Of a stretch of DNA of 64,000 nucleotides, positions 35,984-46,452 are shown in pieces. Each line of letters starts with the position of its first letter. Within the stretch, counting starts at the first letter, position 1. Below the pieces are notes generated by a model. It had not been told where the DNA came from, ran no database searches, and saw nothing but the letters and a program-made list of their open reading frames with translations. This DNA is from Saccopteryx bilineata (taxonomy: Eukaryota; Chordata; Mammalia; Chiroptera; Emballonuridae). The DNA lies in assembly GCF_036850765.1 (NCBI RefSeq), contig NC_089492.1:162624296-162688295 (forward strand), written 5' to 3'. Made by a program: the position numbers and the translations under genes.

Positions 35984-36600
35984 CATCATGACAAAACTAG
36001 ATTTATTTTAGGAATGCAAGGTTAACATTATTGTAAGGAGACTTAACATTTTGAAAGCAGTTTACTCTACCCTATTAATTAGAATAAAGGAGAAAAAACA
36101 TGTGATCATAATAGTTGTAAAAAAATAGATAAAATTAGGCTTCTCTTTCCCTCCCCCCTTTTCTCTTCCTCTCTTGCAGCCAGTGGCTTCAATGGTTCAA
36201 GTGTTGGCCCCAGGCACTGAGGATAGCTCACTTGATTTGAGCATCAGGCCCAGGGTGGGGTTGCCAGGTGGATCCTGGTCGGGTGGCATGCGGGAGTCTG
36301 TCTCTGTATCTCCCCTCCTCTCACTTAAAAAAAAAGGATACAATTAAGCATCCAATGATAATTTTAAAAGAAAAATTAGCAAAAAAACAACAACATGAAT
36401 TTCTCTCATCTAATAATGTATATCCACAAAAAAATCTAAATAACATTATTTTCATGGTAAAATGTTAAGTATTTTTTTAAGAACAAGAATTAGAGAAGTC
36501 TACTTATTTATTTCTATTCAATTATCCTAGCCAGTATAATACAACAAGAAAATGAATAGAGGTAAGGTTTTCATCTACAGTGGAGCAAGAAACTCTACAA
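35984..36600 (+). repeat. Ancient L1, right arm
   Basis: After the DNA transposon the old L1 ORF2 resumes: 'tttaggaatgcaaggttaac' and 'acatgtgatcataatag' correspond to the RT region following the left arm, and 'atcctagccagtataataca' near 36523 to the segment after the catalytic centre. A SINE fragment interrupts at 36141-36337. Confidence 0.55.
36141..36337 (+). mobile_element. SINE type A, 5'-truncated old copy
   Basis: Only the body and tail are present: 'ttgcagccagtggc', 'ccccaggcactgagg', 'ttgccaggtggatcctggtc', 'gcatgcgggagtctgtctc', then an A run. The tRNA-like head is missing, so it has no pol III promoter. Confidence 0.7.
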
Positions 36601-36661
36601 AACCTCCCTCAAATAAATAACACTGAACAAAATTATTAGACGATTTGATTAAGAGCTCTTA

Positions 36662-36850
36662 GGCCTGACCTGTAGTGGCACAGTGGATAAAACATTGACC
36701 TGGAATGCTGAGGTCACTGGTTTGAAACCCTGGTCTTGCCTGGTCAAGGCACATATGGGAGTTGATGCTTCCTGCTCCTCCCCCCTTCTCTCTCTCTCTC
36801 TCTCCTCTCTGAAATGAATAAATAAAATTTTTTTAAAAAACTATTAAAAA
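36662..36850 (+). mobile_element. SINE type C
   Basis: Short SINE: head 'gcctgacctgtagtggcac', B-box-like 'ggtttgaaaccc', 'caaggcacatatgggagttg', 'atgcttcctgctcctcc', a CT tract and an AAAT-rich tail. Perfect duplication 'aagagctctta' at 36651-36661 and 36851-36861. Confidence 0.9.
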
Positions 36851-36902
36851 AAGAGCTCTTAAATTTGACCAAAAGCAATCAAACTAAGAAGTCTTTATTC
36901 AT

Positions 36903-37038
36903 CTGACCTGTGGTGGCGCAGTGGATAAAGCGTCGACCTGGAAATGCTGAGGTCGCCGGTTCGAAACCCTGGGCTTGCCTAGTCAAGGCACATATGGGAG
37001 TTGATGCTTCCAGCTCCTCCCCCCCTTCTCTCTCTCTG

Positions 37039-37071
<33 letters not shown>

Positions 37072-37136
37072 CTTCTCCTCTCTAAAATGAATAAATTTTA
37101 AAAAAAAGAAAAAGAAAATTTAAAAAAAAAACAGAA
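36903..37136 (+). mobile_element. SINE type C, well preserved
   Basis: Head 'ctgacctgtggtggcgcag', perfect B-box-like 'ggttcgaaacc', CT tract and A-rich tail. Perfect 17-base duplication 'aagaagtctttattcat' (36886-36902 and 37137-37153). It sits only about 50 bases from another type C copy, but each has its own duplication, so they are independent insertions. Confidence 0.92.
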
Positions 37137-37153
37137 AAGAAGTCTTTATTCAT

Positions 37154-38340
37154 GAGAAACTACTGTACTTTGGGGTAAGAATAGTGGGAATATGTGTCTT
37201 AGTTGGAGCTGCTTCCAACCCTTTTCGAGTTCTGTGGGCAAGGTAGCTCCCCAGAGAAGGGCAGCCTGTGAAAGCAGCAGCATTTCTGTTAGAGGGAATT
37301 ATGTTTCTTTGGAGGTACTGTCAATAAAAGTAGCAAAGTCAGTTAGAAATAGAGAAATCCTATAAGGCTAAGGTCACAAACTACTGGGATGAATGGCAGG
37401 CCAGAGGACTAGCCAGAGACTTAACAGGGATATCTTTGAAATAAGAAAGTAATAGAAGGGGTTAATAAACGTTCCATACATCCTAGCTGATGGGTAAGCT
37501 GTGTATATATGCACAGGAGACCTGAAAGTTTCTGAAAGAAAATAAAAGTTGTAGAAGTCTTGAAAGCTGTCCGAACTTTGAATGAACTACTAAACCTACA
37601 CACAGATCCACTGGCAGAGGGTAGAAGACTTAGTACTGAAAATGCTTAAGTACAGTCTCTTATCAATTACTGGTTGATAACCAAGCTCTTTAGAATCAGT
37701 AATAATCCCTAGGAAACAAGGCTAAAGATAAAAATAAAAAAATAAACTCAGCAGAAAAATAAACTCAGTGGAACCAACAACTACATACACATTGTGAGGG
37801 TGACAGATTCCACAGATTAAGCAAGTGACATGAAAAAATAGTCAACCAAACATTAAAAAAAAAAAAACAATAACAACACTCAGAGGGAAAAATCAGAATC
37901 CCAAGTTGCTAAATGAGAAATTATAAGATATACAAAGAAAGAAGAAAGTGTGATCCATACTAAAAGTACTGAATAAAACTGCCTCTGAGTGTGTCCAAAT
38001 TTTGGATTTAGCAAAGATTTCAAAGTAATTATTACAAATATGTTCAAAAGCTAATGAAAAAAATCATATTTAAAGATTTAAAGAAAATATGATGACAATG
38101 ACTTAACAAATGGAGAATATCAGTAAAGGATATTTAAAGTAAAGTATTCAAACCTCTCCAAAAAAAAAAAAAAAAGAAACAATAAAAATTTTAGAGTTGA
38201 AAAGTGTTCTATCAAAATAATAATTTACTTCATAGGCTCAACACGAGAGATGGCAGAATTAAGAATCAGTAAACTTGCAGATAAGTAAAAATTGCCCAAT
38301 CTGAATTCTTTTCTTTTTTCTCTCACTTTCCTTAAACTCA
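37154..38340. other. Non-coding stretch
   Basis: A+T-rich sequence. Parts (37730-38300) have A-rich wording like a decayed LINE but no segment can be placed with confidence. Confidence 0.4.
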
Positions 38341-38360
38341 AAAATTGTAAAACACCTAAA

Positions 38361-38726
38361 CCCTGGTTGGCTGGTTTAGTGGTAGAGCTTTGACCCAGGG
38401 TGTAGAAGTCCCAGGTTCAATTCCCATCCAGGGCACAAAGGAGAGGGGCCCATCTGCTTCTCCACCCTTTCTCCTCTCTTTCCTCCCCATCTCTCTCTTC
38501 CCCTCCTACAGTCAAGGCTCCATTGGAGCAAAGTTGGCCTGGGCACTAAGGATGGCTCCATAGCCTCCACCTCAGGCACTAGAATGGCTCCAGTTGCAGC
38601 GAAGCTAAGCCCCAGATAGTCAGAGCATTGCCCCCTGGTGGGCTTGCTCGGTGGATCCCAGTTGAGCACATGTGGCAGTCTGTCTCTCTGCCTCCCCACT
38701 TCTCACTTCAGAAAAACACCAAAAAA
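38361..38726 (+). mobile_element. SINE type A, older copy
   Basis: Head 'ccctggttggctggtttagt', B-box-like 'ggttcaattcc', full body with several substitutions. Left flank 'aaattgtaaaacacctaaa' and right flank 'aaattgtaaaaagccttaa' form an imperfect duplication. Confidence 0.88.
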
Positions 38727-38885
38727 AAATTGTAAAAAGCCTTAACTATAACACTGTATTGTTGGATTTATAACATATATAGATATATATATGTCAACAA
38801 TAACACATATTCAGGCATATTCTGGGGTAAATATAAGTGTATTTAAATAAAATTGCTATATTTTGTGGCAATTAAGTCATTATTT

Positions 38886-39232
38886 GCTGGCCCTGGCTGA
38901 TTAGTGGTAGAACACTGGCCTGGCATGTGGATGTCCTGGGTTTGATTCTTGGTCAGGGCACACAGAAGTGACTATCTCCTTCTCTCCCCCACCTTTATTT
39001 CCCTCCCAGAGCCATGGCTTGACTGGTTCAAGTACATCAGCCTGGGAGCTGGGGATGGCTCTGTTGGGCCTCTGCCTCAGGTGTTAAAAATAGCTCTGTT
39101 GTGAGCATGTTCCCAGATGGGCAGAGCAACAGGGGTGTCTGGGTAGATACTGATCAGGGCGCATGAGAGAGTCTATCTGTCTATCTCCCCTCCTCTCACT
39201 TGGAAAAGAAAAAAAATAAATAAATTTTTAAA
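38886..39232 (+). mobile_element. SINE type A-related, diverged copy
   Basis: Head 'gctggccctggctgattagt' with B-box-like 'ggtttgattc'; the body differs from young type A copies ('cttgactggttcaagtac', 'gcatgagagagtctatctg'). Duplication 'aagtcattattt' at 38874-38885 and 39233-39244. Probably an older subfamily, like those at 36141 and 62054. Confidence 0.85.
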
Positions 39233-39265
39233 AAGTCATTATTTTCTTGAAATTGAGTGAGACTT

Positions 39266-39585
39266 TGTGGACAAGGCCCACCAGGGGTGAGGACAATGAA
39301 GATGCAGAGACCTGACTCCGGGGACCAGGTTCAGTGACACAGATTCGATTTATTCAGGAAGTACGCTAGCTTATATACACAGGTTCAGCCTATAGGGTGT
39401 TACAGTGTGTTCTTCACAGCCAATGGCTGAAAAGGTCAGGGAGCTGCCTGGCTGGTGCTGAGTCACTTCCTTACAGCAGGCGAGCTCCCTCCTGGGTGTG
39501 CCTAGGAGGGTTTCAGGTGCTGGAGTGTTCTCGCAGCATTGCATCAGCCACAGCTGCTAGGAATGCGCTCTGTGCTCTGCCTACA
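39266..39585 (-). repeat. 3' LTR of the deleted ERV
   Basis: Partner of 40421-40738 with TGTAGG and CCACA ends on the minus strand, a TATATAAG-like box (near plus 39373) and AATAAA (plus-strand 'tttatt' near 39349). Differences between the two LTRs indicate an insertion that is not very recent; an alignment would date it. Confidence 0.85.
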
Positions 39586-39602
39586 TTTCCCCCTTCTCTT
39601 TT
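39586..39602 (-). other. Polypurine tract
   Basis: The minus strand reads AAAAGAGAAGGGGGAAA directly before the TGTAGG start of the 3' LTR. This is the expected place and composition for the plus-strand primer of a retrovirus. Confidence 0.7.
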
Positions 39603-39840
39603 AATTAGGGCCAGTTGGACTTGATGAATGACAGCTTGCTGTTGTTGTCTCTATGGGCAGGATAATGCCAGGGTGGGGAAAAGTTGCCCAGATGTGGGGG
39701 TCCGCCCGCATCTGGGAGTTAGCAGCCATTATAACACACATAAGCAGGAACAGAGTAACAGGGCCTGGGGGCCTGTCAGGGCCCATTCTCTGGTCTTGCT
39801 CTGCTAAAGCCTTCATATCTCCCCAGGTGATGGGGTGCAC
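39601..39840 (-). pseudogene. ERV envelope N-terminal remnant
   Basis: A 79-codon minus-strand frame just downstream of the integrase piece. It has a hydrophobic signal-like segment (about residues 27-41, VTLFLLMCVIM) followed by a short segment with a W-A-T-F-P-H-P pattern, the usual arrangement at the start of a betaretrovirus-like envelope. The receptor-binding, fusion and transmembrane parts are deleted before the polypurine tract. Position after pol and before the 3' LTR supports the call. Confidence 0.45.
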
Positions 39841-39926
39841 ACATTGGCCATGAGGTCTGGAGACTTGCCATCTCCTGGGGGTTTGTTGGAGGGGTCATCT
39901 TGAGACACTGGGACTGGCCTTATGTT

Positions 39927-40286
39927 TCATTCTGTGATCCAAATTGGCTGAGGGCTGTTTTCTGGAAAGATACAAGCATAACCTCTCCCTTGAATTATCA
40001 GGGAGTGTGGACCCTGCCACCGTGCCGTGGCTGGGTTCTTCCAGCATAGAGGGAGGTAGGGGCTCCTCAGGGAGAGGGGTAGCCTGTAATATTTTTGGAG
40101 TAAGGGGAGGGTCCTTGGTGAGAGATGACTAGTAGGGCAGGAGTGAGGCCGAGAAGGAAAGTTTGTCCTCCATGTACTTCCACTGAATGGATGCACCGGA
40201 GGGCTCAGGCCCAAGTATCGGGGTCCCAAAGAGGTGTGTCTCAAAGCCAAGGGTTGAAACCTGAGAGGATTTCCTAGTAGGTACAA
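39927..40286 (-). pseudogene. ERV leader/pol remnant with integrase C-terminal piece
   Basis: A minus-strand frame of 119 codons. The first about 80 residues are Pro/Ser-rich and unassigned. The last about 35 residues contain a W..GP spacing followed by a GRGYACIFPE segment and a terminal P-I-W, in the order seen in the small C-terminal DNA-binding domain of betaretrovirus-like integrases. The catalytic core is absent, so this is the 3' end of pol fused to upstream sequence by deletion. It has no enzyme function. Assignment is by motif recognition only. Confidence 0.5.
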
Positions 40287-40400
40287 AGAACTTTCACTCG
40301 CCTACTCTGGCATGGGGGATCAAGTTTGTGGGGCTCAGGAGTGAGGGAGAAGGTTTACTATTGCAGAGGGTCACTCACCCATCCCTTGGATGCTGGTTGG

Positions 40401-40418
40401 GTCCCTGTCCAGGTGCCA
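40401..40418 (-). other. Primer binding site, tRNA-Lys3-like
   Basis: Two bases inside the 5' LTR, the minus strand reads TGGCACCTGGACAGGGAC. This differs at three of 18 positions from the site complementary to the 3' end of tRNA-Lys3. Two of the three changes are the C-to-T or G-to-A type expected from CpG decay. Confidence 0.65.
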
Positions 40419-40420
40419 GT

Positions 40421-40738
40421 TGTGGACAAGGCCCACTGGGGGTGAGGACAACAGAGACACAGAGACTCGACTCCAGAGACCAGGTTCAGTGATGCAGATA
40501 CGATTTATTCAGGAAGTAAGCTAGCTTATATACATGGGTTCAGCCTATAGGGTGTTCAGCGTGTCCTTCAAAGCCAATGGCTAAAAAGGTCAGGGAGCTG
40601 CCTGGTTGGCGCTGAGTTACTTCCTTACAGCGGGCGAGCTCCCTTCTGGGTGTGCTTAGGAGGGTGTCAGGTGCTGGAGTGTTCTCACAGCATGCATCAG
40701 CCACAGCTGCTAGGAATACGATCTGCACTCTACCTACA
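40421..40738 (-). repeat. 5' LTR of the deleted ERV
   Basis: On the minus strand it starts TGTAGGTAGAG and ends TTGTCCACA. It contains a TATATAAG box-like segment (plus-strand 'cttatata' near 40525) and an AATAAA signal (plus-strand 'tttatt' near 40503). It is highly similar over its length to 39266-39585, with scattered substitutions and small indels. Confidence 0.85.
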
Positions 40739-40950
40739 ATACTTAAAATGCATATTGTAATCCCAAGAACAATGTTTAAGGAAATAAAATAATTAGAAAA
40801 TCTCAAAGAAATTAAAATTGTACACAAAATATTTGCTTAACACAAAAGAAACCAGTGAAGTAGGAGCAGAGAGACATAAAAGTCACAGGACATATAGAAA
40901 ACAAATAAAAATGGTAGACATAAATTTAAACATATAAATAATTACACTAA

Positions 40951-41172
40951 GCCTGACCTGTGGTGGTGCAGTGGATAAAGCATTGACCTGGAAATGCTGA
41001 GGTCACCGGTTCAAAACCCTGGGCTTGCCTGGTCAAGGCACATATGGGAGTTGATGCTTCCAGCTCCTCCCCCTCTTCTCTCTGTCTGTCTCTCCTCTCT
41101 CCCTCCCTCTCTCTCTCTCTCTCCCTCTCCTCTGTAAAATGAATAAATAAATAAAAATTAGAAAAAAAAATA
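40951..41172 (+). mobile_element. SINE type C
   Basis: Head 'gcctgacctgtggtggtgc', 'ggttcaaaaccctgggcttg', CT tract and A-rich tail. Perfect duplication 'ataattacactaa' at 40938-40950 and 41173-41185, inside the old L1. Confidence 0.92.
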
Positions 41173-41601
41173 ATAATTACACTAAATGGTCATGAACTAC
41201 ATAAATCAAAATTGGTAATTGCCTAACTGAATTTAAAAAGCAAGATTCAACTATATTCTATTTACTAAAAGTATGCTTTAGATTCAAGACATAAATAGTT
41301 TTAAAGTAAAAATGTTAAAGTGTATATACCATGCAAAATTAAACCATGAGAGAGCAGGAGTGGCTATTCTAGTACCAGCAAAACAGACATAAAGACAAGA
41401 AATATTACTAGAGACAAAGTCATAATGACAAAAAGATCAATAAATTAAAATAAGGTAACAATTATAAATATATAAATAATCTAAATTATGTACATAAAGC
41501 AAAAACCAACAGAATTGAAGAAAATAGGCAATTAAAATTGGAAATATCAGGGTCACATTCTCAATAACTGATGGGACAACTAGATTAAAAATCAGTTAGG
41601 A

Positions 41602-42115
41602 GCCTGACCAGGCAATGGTATGGTGAATAGATCATTGGCATTGGATGCAGAAAATCCAGATTTGAAACCCTGAGGTAGCTGGCTCGAGCACGGGCTCACC
41701 AGCTTGAGTCCAGTGTCACTGGCTTGAGCGTGGAATCATAGACATGACACCATGGTCGCAGGCTTGAGCCCAAAGGTCACTGGCTTAAAGCCCAAGCTCA
41801 CACTGGCTTGAGTATAGGCTCACCAGCTTGAGTGCAGGGTCGCTGGCTTGAACGTGAGATCATAAACATGATTCCACAGTCGCTAGCTTGAGCCCAAAGA
41901 TCAGTAGCCTGAAGCCCAAGGTTGCTGGCTTGAGCAAGGGGTCACTGACTTGGCTTGAGCACCTGGTCAAGGCACATACGAGAAAGTAATCAATGAACAA
42001 CTAAGGTGCCTCAACGAAGAATTGATGTTTATTTCTCTCCCTTCCTGTCTATCTGTCTCTATCTATCCCTCTTTCTGTATGTCTCTCTGTCTCTGTCTCT
42101 CTCGCTAAAAAAACA
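41602..42115 (+). mobile_element. SINE type B with internally expanded body
   Basis: Head 'gcctgaccaggcaatggtat' and the usual type B end ('aaggcacatacgagaaagta', CT-rich, AAAC tail). The middle is about 150 bases longer than in the other type B copies because the 'ctggcttgagc...atcataracatgayaccayrgtcgc' block occurs twice (about 41690-41800 and 41815-41925). Imperfect flanks 'aaaaatcagttagga' and 'aaaaaaacagctagga' suggest the target duplication. Confidence 0.8.
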
Positions 42116-42579
42116 AAAACAAAAACAAAAAAACAGCTAGGATATAAAAGAGTTATACAATAATATAAAAATATAAAAACAAACATTTGCAAAATATACC
42201 ACCCAAACCTAGAAGATTCCACATTCTTTTCAAGCACAGAGAAAACATTCTGTAGAATAAACCATATGCTATGGCATAAAATACTTCTTAATAAATGTAA
42301 AAAGATTGAAATCATTCCAAGTATGTTCCCCAAACACAATGAAATTTGATTAAAAACCAATAGCAGGAATACATTTAAAATGTCCTAAATATTTCAAAAT
42401 TAAACAATACATTTCTAAATAACCCAAGGATGAAAGAATAACAAAGGAACTCAAAATGTTTCACACTGAATTTTAAAAGTAAATCACAACATATCAAAAT
42501 GCATAAGCCATAACTGGAGCAGTGCTTAGAGAGGAATTTGTAGCTATAAACATTAAAAGGGATAAAGATTTCAAATCAA

Positions 42580-42948
42580 GCCCTGGCCGGTTGGCTCAGC
42601 GGTAGAGCGTTGGCCTAGCGTGCAGAGGACCCGGGTTCAATTCCCGGCCAGGGCACACAGTGGAAGCGCCCATTTGCTTCTCCACCCCTCCGCCGCGCTT
42701 TCCTCTCTGTCTCTCTCTTCCCCTCCCACAGCCAAGGCTCCATTGGAGCAAAAGATGGCCCCAGGCGCTGGGGATGGCTCTGTGGCCTCTGCCTCAGGCG
42801 CTAGAGTGGCTCTGGTCGCAACATGGCGACGCCCAGGATGGGCAGAGCATCGCCCCTGGTGGGCGTGCCGGGTGGATCCCGCGCATGCGGGAGTCTGTCT
42901 GACTGTCTCTCCCTGTTTCCAGCTTCAGAAAAATGAAAAAAAAAAAAA
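42580..42948 (+). mobile_element. SINE type A, young copy
   Basis: Head with A box tggctcagcgg and B-box-like 'ggttcaattcc'. It carries the 'ccgccgcgctttcctc' and 'caacatggcgacgccc' signature of the 13304 and 17409 copies. Duplication 'aaagatttcaaatcaa' at 42564-42579 and 42949-42964, inside the old L1. Confidence 0.92.
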
Positions 42949-44340
42949 AAAGATTTCAAATCAATAAGCATTCACCTTTAGAAACTAAAAAGAATAAACT
43001 AAATCTGAAACAAGCAGAAGGCAGGAAATAATAAAGATCAGAGTGGAAATTAATGAAATAGAAAAGAAAATTTAATAGAGAAAAATAAGCAAAACTAAAA
43101 TTTATGCTTAGAAAAAAATTTTTTAATTCAGAAATCTTTAAGCTAAACTAACCAAGAAAAAATATAAAAGAAGACAAACTTACCAAATTCAGGAATAAAG
43201 AAAAGGATATTATTATCACACCTATAAAAATAAAGATAATTTATATGAAATAAAAAATATGCAATTAACATAGTTTAAAACTTTACAAAATCTAAAAACT
43301 TGTTTTAGATGGTTTCACTGGTAAATTATTTCAAATTTTTAAAGAATAAATAAAATGTAAATCCTACACAAACTTTTTCAGACAATAGCTGAGGCTCATT
43401 TTATGAAGCCAATATTACTCTAATACCAAAGGCAAAGATATCAAAAATAAAGAGAAGTACAGATTAATATCCCCCCAAAATATAAATGCAACCACCCTTT
43501 ATAAAATACTAAGTTGAATATAACATATAAAAGGAATTATTCAATATAACCAAGTGGGATTTATCAAGGAATGCAAGCTTGGTATATAATTCGAAAACCA
43601 AAGTAATTTGCTATATTACTAGGAAAAAAATATAATACATGATTATCTCAATGGACACAGAAAAGCCTTTTTACAAAATTTAATCTATATTCATGACAGA
43701 ACCATTCAACAAAATAAGAAGAGAAGGGAACTACTTCAACCCAGGGCAGTGGAAAGGTATTTACAAAATACTTAGTTGGTATAATACTTAATGATGAATG
43801 CCTGAATACTGTCCCTCTATGATAAAGAACAAGACAAGGATGTCCACTGTCACCATTTCTGTAGAGAAGGGTCAAGTTTAAGCAATAAAAGAAGAAAAGA
43901 AAAAGAAATAAAAGGCAACCATATTTTATAAAAAGAAGTAAAACCATCTTTTTTCATAGATTGCATAATAGTCTATAGGGCAAATTTAGTGAAATCGGCA
44001 AAAAGCTATTAAAATTAACAGCTGAGTTTAATAAGTTACCAGGATAGAAGATTAATATAAAAATAAACATCTATACACTACCATTGAATAATTAGAAAAT
44101 AAATTAAGAGGATAATTTCAATCATAATAAAAAATAAAATAGGTATAATGTTAACAAAAGAAGTATAAAGCTTATCGTGTATACTAAAGACTACAAACCA
44201 TTGCTTAGAGACATTGAGACTCTAAATAGAGAATTATTCCATATTCATGAATTTGGAAGGCGCAACATTGTTACAATGATAATTTTCCCTAAACTGATCT
44301 ATAGTTTTAGTGTAATTCCAACAAAAATATTAACAGGTTT

Positions 44341-44522
44341 GTTTTCTTTTATTGGTTCTTAGGGAGAGAGGATGGGAGAGAGACAGAGACAGAAACATCA
44401 CTTTGTTGTTCCAGTTCTTCATTCATGCTGTCATTGGTTGATTCTTGCATGTGCCCTGACTGGAAATGGAATTTGCAACCTCATCATATCTGAATGATGC
44501 TCTAATCAACTGGCGAGGGCCT
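44341..44522 (-). mobile_element. Old tRNA-derived SINE, antisense
   Basis: In reverse complement: 'ccctcgccagttgattagag' head, 'agtcagggcacatgcaagaa', 'tcaaccaatgacagcatg' and a CT-rich end. The duplication is 'taacaggttt' (44331-44340) with 'taacaggctt' (44523-44532). It resembles none of the younger types closely and is probably an older VES-like lineage. Confidence 0.7.
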
Positions 44523-45201
44523 TAACAGGCTTTTTGTTAAAAATGACAAGCTAATCTTGAAACCTATATGAAAATGCTAAGAACTCAGAATAGCAAAAAC
44601 ACTTTTTGAAAAAGAAGACTAAAGTTTGAGAACCCATAATACCTGTTTTCCACACATTATAAATCTCAATTAAGACAATAGGGTATTTTTGATGAAAGGA
44701 TAGACACATGAATAACTGAAACTGAAAATAGCAGAAAGTCTAGAAATAAAAGTACACATTTATGGCTAACTGATTTTTTACAAAGGTACCAAGGAAATTT
44801 AGTAAAAAATACAGTCTTTTCCGCAAATAATAGGAAATAACTGTACATCTGTATGCAAAAAAATAAAGAAAAATGAATTTTGAAACATACTTTACAACAT
44901 ATGCAAAAATTAACTCAAAATGGACCACAGATCTAAATATAAAACCTAAAACTATGGAAGTTCTAGAAGAAAAAAAAATTGTGACTTTGCAGGCAAACAA
45001 TCCTTAGAAACAAAAATCATAAAATTTAAAAATGGACAAAATAAACTTCATCAAATAAAAAAATCTACTCTTTGAAAGACACTGAAATAAAACTAAAAAG
45101 ATAACTCACATGGTGGGGGAAAACATTTGCAAGATACATACCTGATAAGATATATAAAGAATTCTCAAAACCCAATAAGAAAATAAATTATTAAAAATGA
45201 G

Positions 45202-45555
45202 CTGCCTGACCAGGCAATGGCACAGTAGATAGAGTGTTGAACTGGAATGCAGAGGACCCAGGTTCGAAACCCCAAGGTTGCTGGCTTGAGTGCAGGCTCA
45301 CCAGCTTGAGTGTGGGGTCGCTGGCTTGAGCCCCAAAGGTCACTAGCTTGAACCCCAGGGTCACTGGCTGAGCCCAAGGTTGTTGGCTTGAGCAAAGGGT
45401 CACTTGCTCGGCTGAGGCCTCCCTAGGTCAAAGCACATATGAGAAAGCAACCAATGAACGACTAAGGTGCTGCAACGAAGAATTGATACTTCTCATCTCT
45501 CTCCCTTCCTATCTGTCTGTCCCTAACTGTCCTTCTGTCTCTCTCTCTGTCTCTG

Positions 45556-45598
<43 letters not shown>
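45202..45598 (+). mobile_element. SINE type B with CA tail
   Basis: Head 'gcctgaccaggcaatggcac', B-box-like 'ggttcgaaacc', several 'gctggcttgag' repeats, 'aaagcacatatgagaaagca' and a (CA)n tract at about 45556-45598. It interrupts L1 ORF2 between 'ttaaaaatgagc' and 'agcaaaggatttgaac', which are adjacent in an uninterrupted L1. Confidence 0.85.
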
Positions 45599-45599
<1 letters not shown>

Positions 45600-46380
45600 C
45601 CAGCAAAGGATTTGAACAAATACTTGACTAAAAATGAGCTACGATTGGCAAGGAGCAAATGAAAAAATGATCAACATGATCATTCATTTGAAAAACTCAT
45701 AATAAAAGTCACATTAGATTCCAATACCTCCTATTTGAATGTGATATGGTACAGAGCATCTACAAGTTTCATACACTGCTGGTGGAAATGAAAAATGGTT
45801 CTATCACAGTTTACAATAGCCAAGATCTGGAAACAACTCACGTGTCTGTCAGTGGACAAGTGGATTAAAAAACTGTGGTGCATATACACAATGGAATACT
45901 ACGCAGCTGTAAAAAAGAAGGAAATCTTACCTTTTGCAATGGCATGGATGGACCTGGAGATTATTATGTTAAGTGAAATAAATCAGGCAGAGAAAGAAAA
46001 ATATCATATGATCTCACTATATGTGGAATCTAATGAACAAAGTGAACTGAGAAATGGAATAGAGGCAGAGGTGGGGTCACGAAGAGCAAAGGGACAGCTG
46101 TCAAAGGAAAGGGGGATGAGGTGACAGGATCAGAGAAGGTGAAGGGATTAATGAAATTATATATACATAACACATAGATACAGATCACAGGACAGCAAAT
46201 CCCAGAGTGAAAGGGGGGAAGGAGTTAGGGGGAAGTGGGTAAAGGGGGGCATGTGGTTGAGGGTGAGGGTGTTATATTGAGTGGGACATGTGACTCCATA
46301 AAAACACAATAAATTAAAATTAATCAAAAAATTAAAAAATACTGGAATAGTCTTATTAGCATATAAAAACACTTTGCAGC

Positions 46381-46452
46381 TTCTTATAAAGTTAAATATA
46401 AACTAAAAAAAAAACCCACGTAGACAGTTTCTTATAAAGTTAAATATAAACT
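46381..46452. repeat. 24-base direct repeat with short A-rich spacer
   Basis: The sequence ttcttataaa + gttaaatataaact occurs at 46381-46404 and again at 46429-46452. The 24-base spacer begins with ten A and then 'cccacgtagacag'. It resembles a target duplication around a tiny insertion, or a 48-base tandem duplication. Confidence 0.8.

Larger units (their letters stand above)
39266..40738 (-). mobile_element. Deleted endogenous retrovirus, class II-like
   Basis: Two direct LTRs of about 320 bases enclose only 835 bases. Read on the minus strand: 5' LTR (40421-40738), primer site (40401-40418), a leader, remnants of integrase C terminus and envelope N terminus, a polypurine tract and the 3' LTR (39266-39585). 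gag, protease, most of pol and most of env are gone. Flanks 'agactt' (39260-39265) and 'atactt' (40739-40744) are a 6-base duplication with one mismatch; 6 bases suits betaretrovirus-like elements. It cannot make virus. Confidence 0.8.
40745..46330 (+). repeat. Old L1 (ORF2 and 3' UTR) with nested SINEs
   Basis: A decayed plus-strand L1: 'ggacatatagaaaacaaata' and 'attacactaaatggtcatg' (before ORF2/endonuclease), 'gcagtgcttagagaggaat' (42520), 'atcaaggaatgcaagcttgg' (RT, 43565), 'acaaggatgtccactgtcacc' (43833), C-terminal wording to about 46010 with WIKKLWCIYTMEYYAAV in the frame 45795-46124, then a 3' UTR ending near 46330. Inserted SINEs are at 40951, 41602, 42580, 44341 and 45202. All long frames are broken. 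Confidence 0.7.

Noticed and set aside
36662..37136. Direct repeats as a CRISPR-like array or tandem duplication
   Set aside because: The two units are independent type C SINEs, each with its own distinct target duplication; the sequence is mammalian.
39927..40286. Intact or domesticated retroviral gene
   Set aside because: Only a short integrase-like end and an envelope start remain; no full domain and no long conserved frame.
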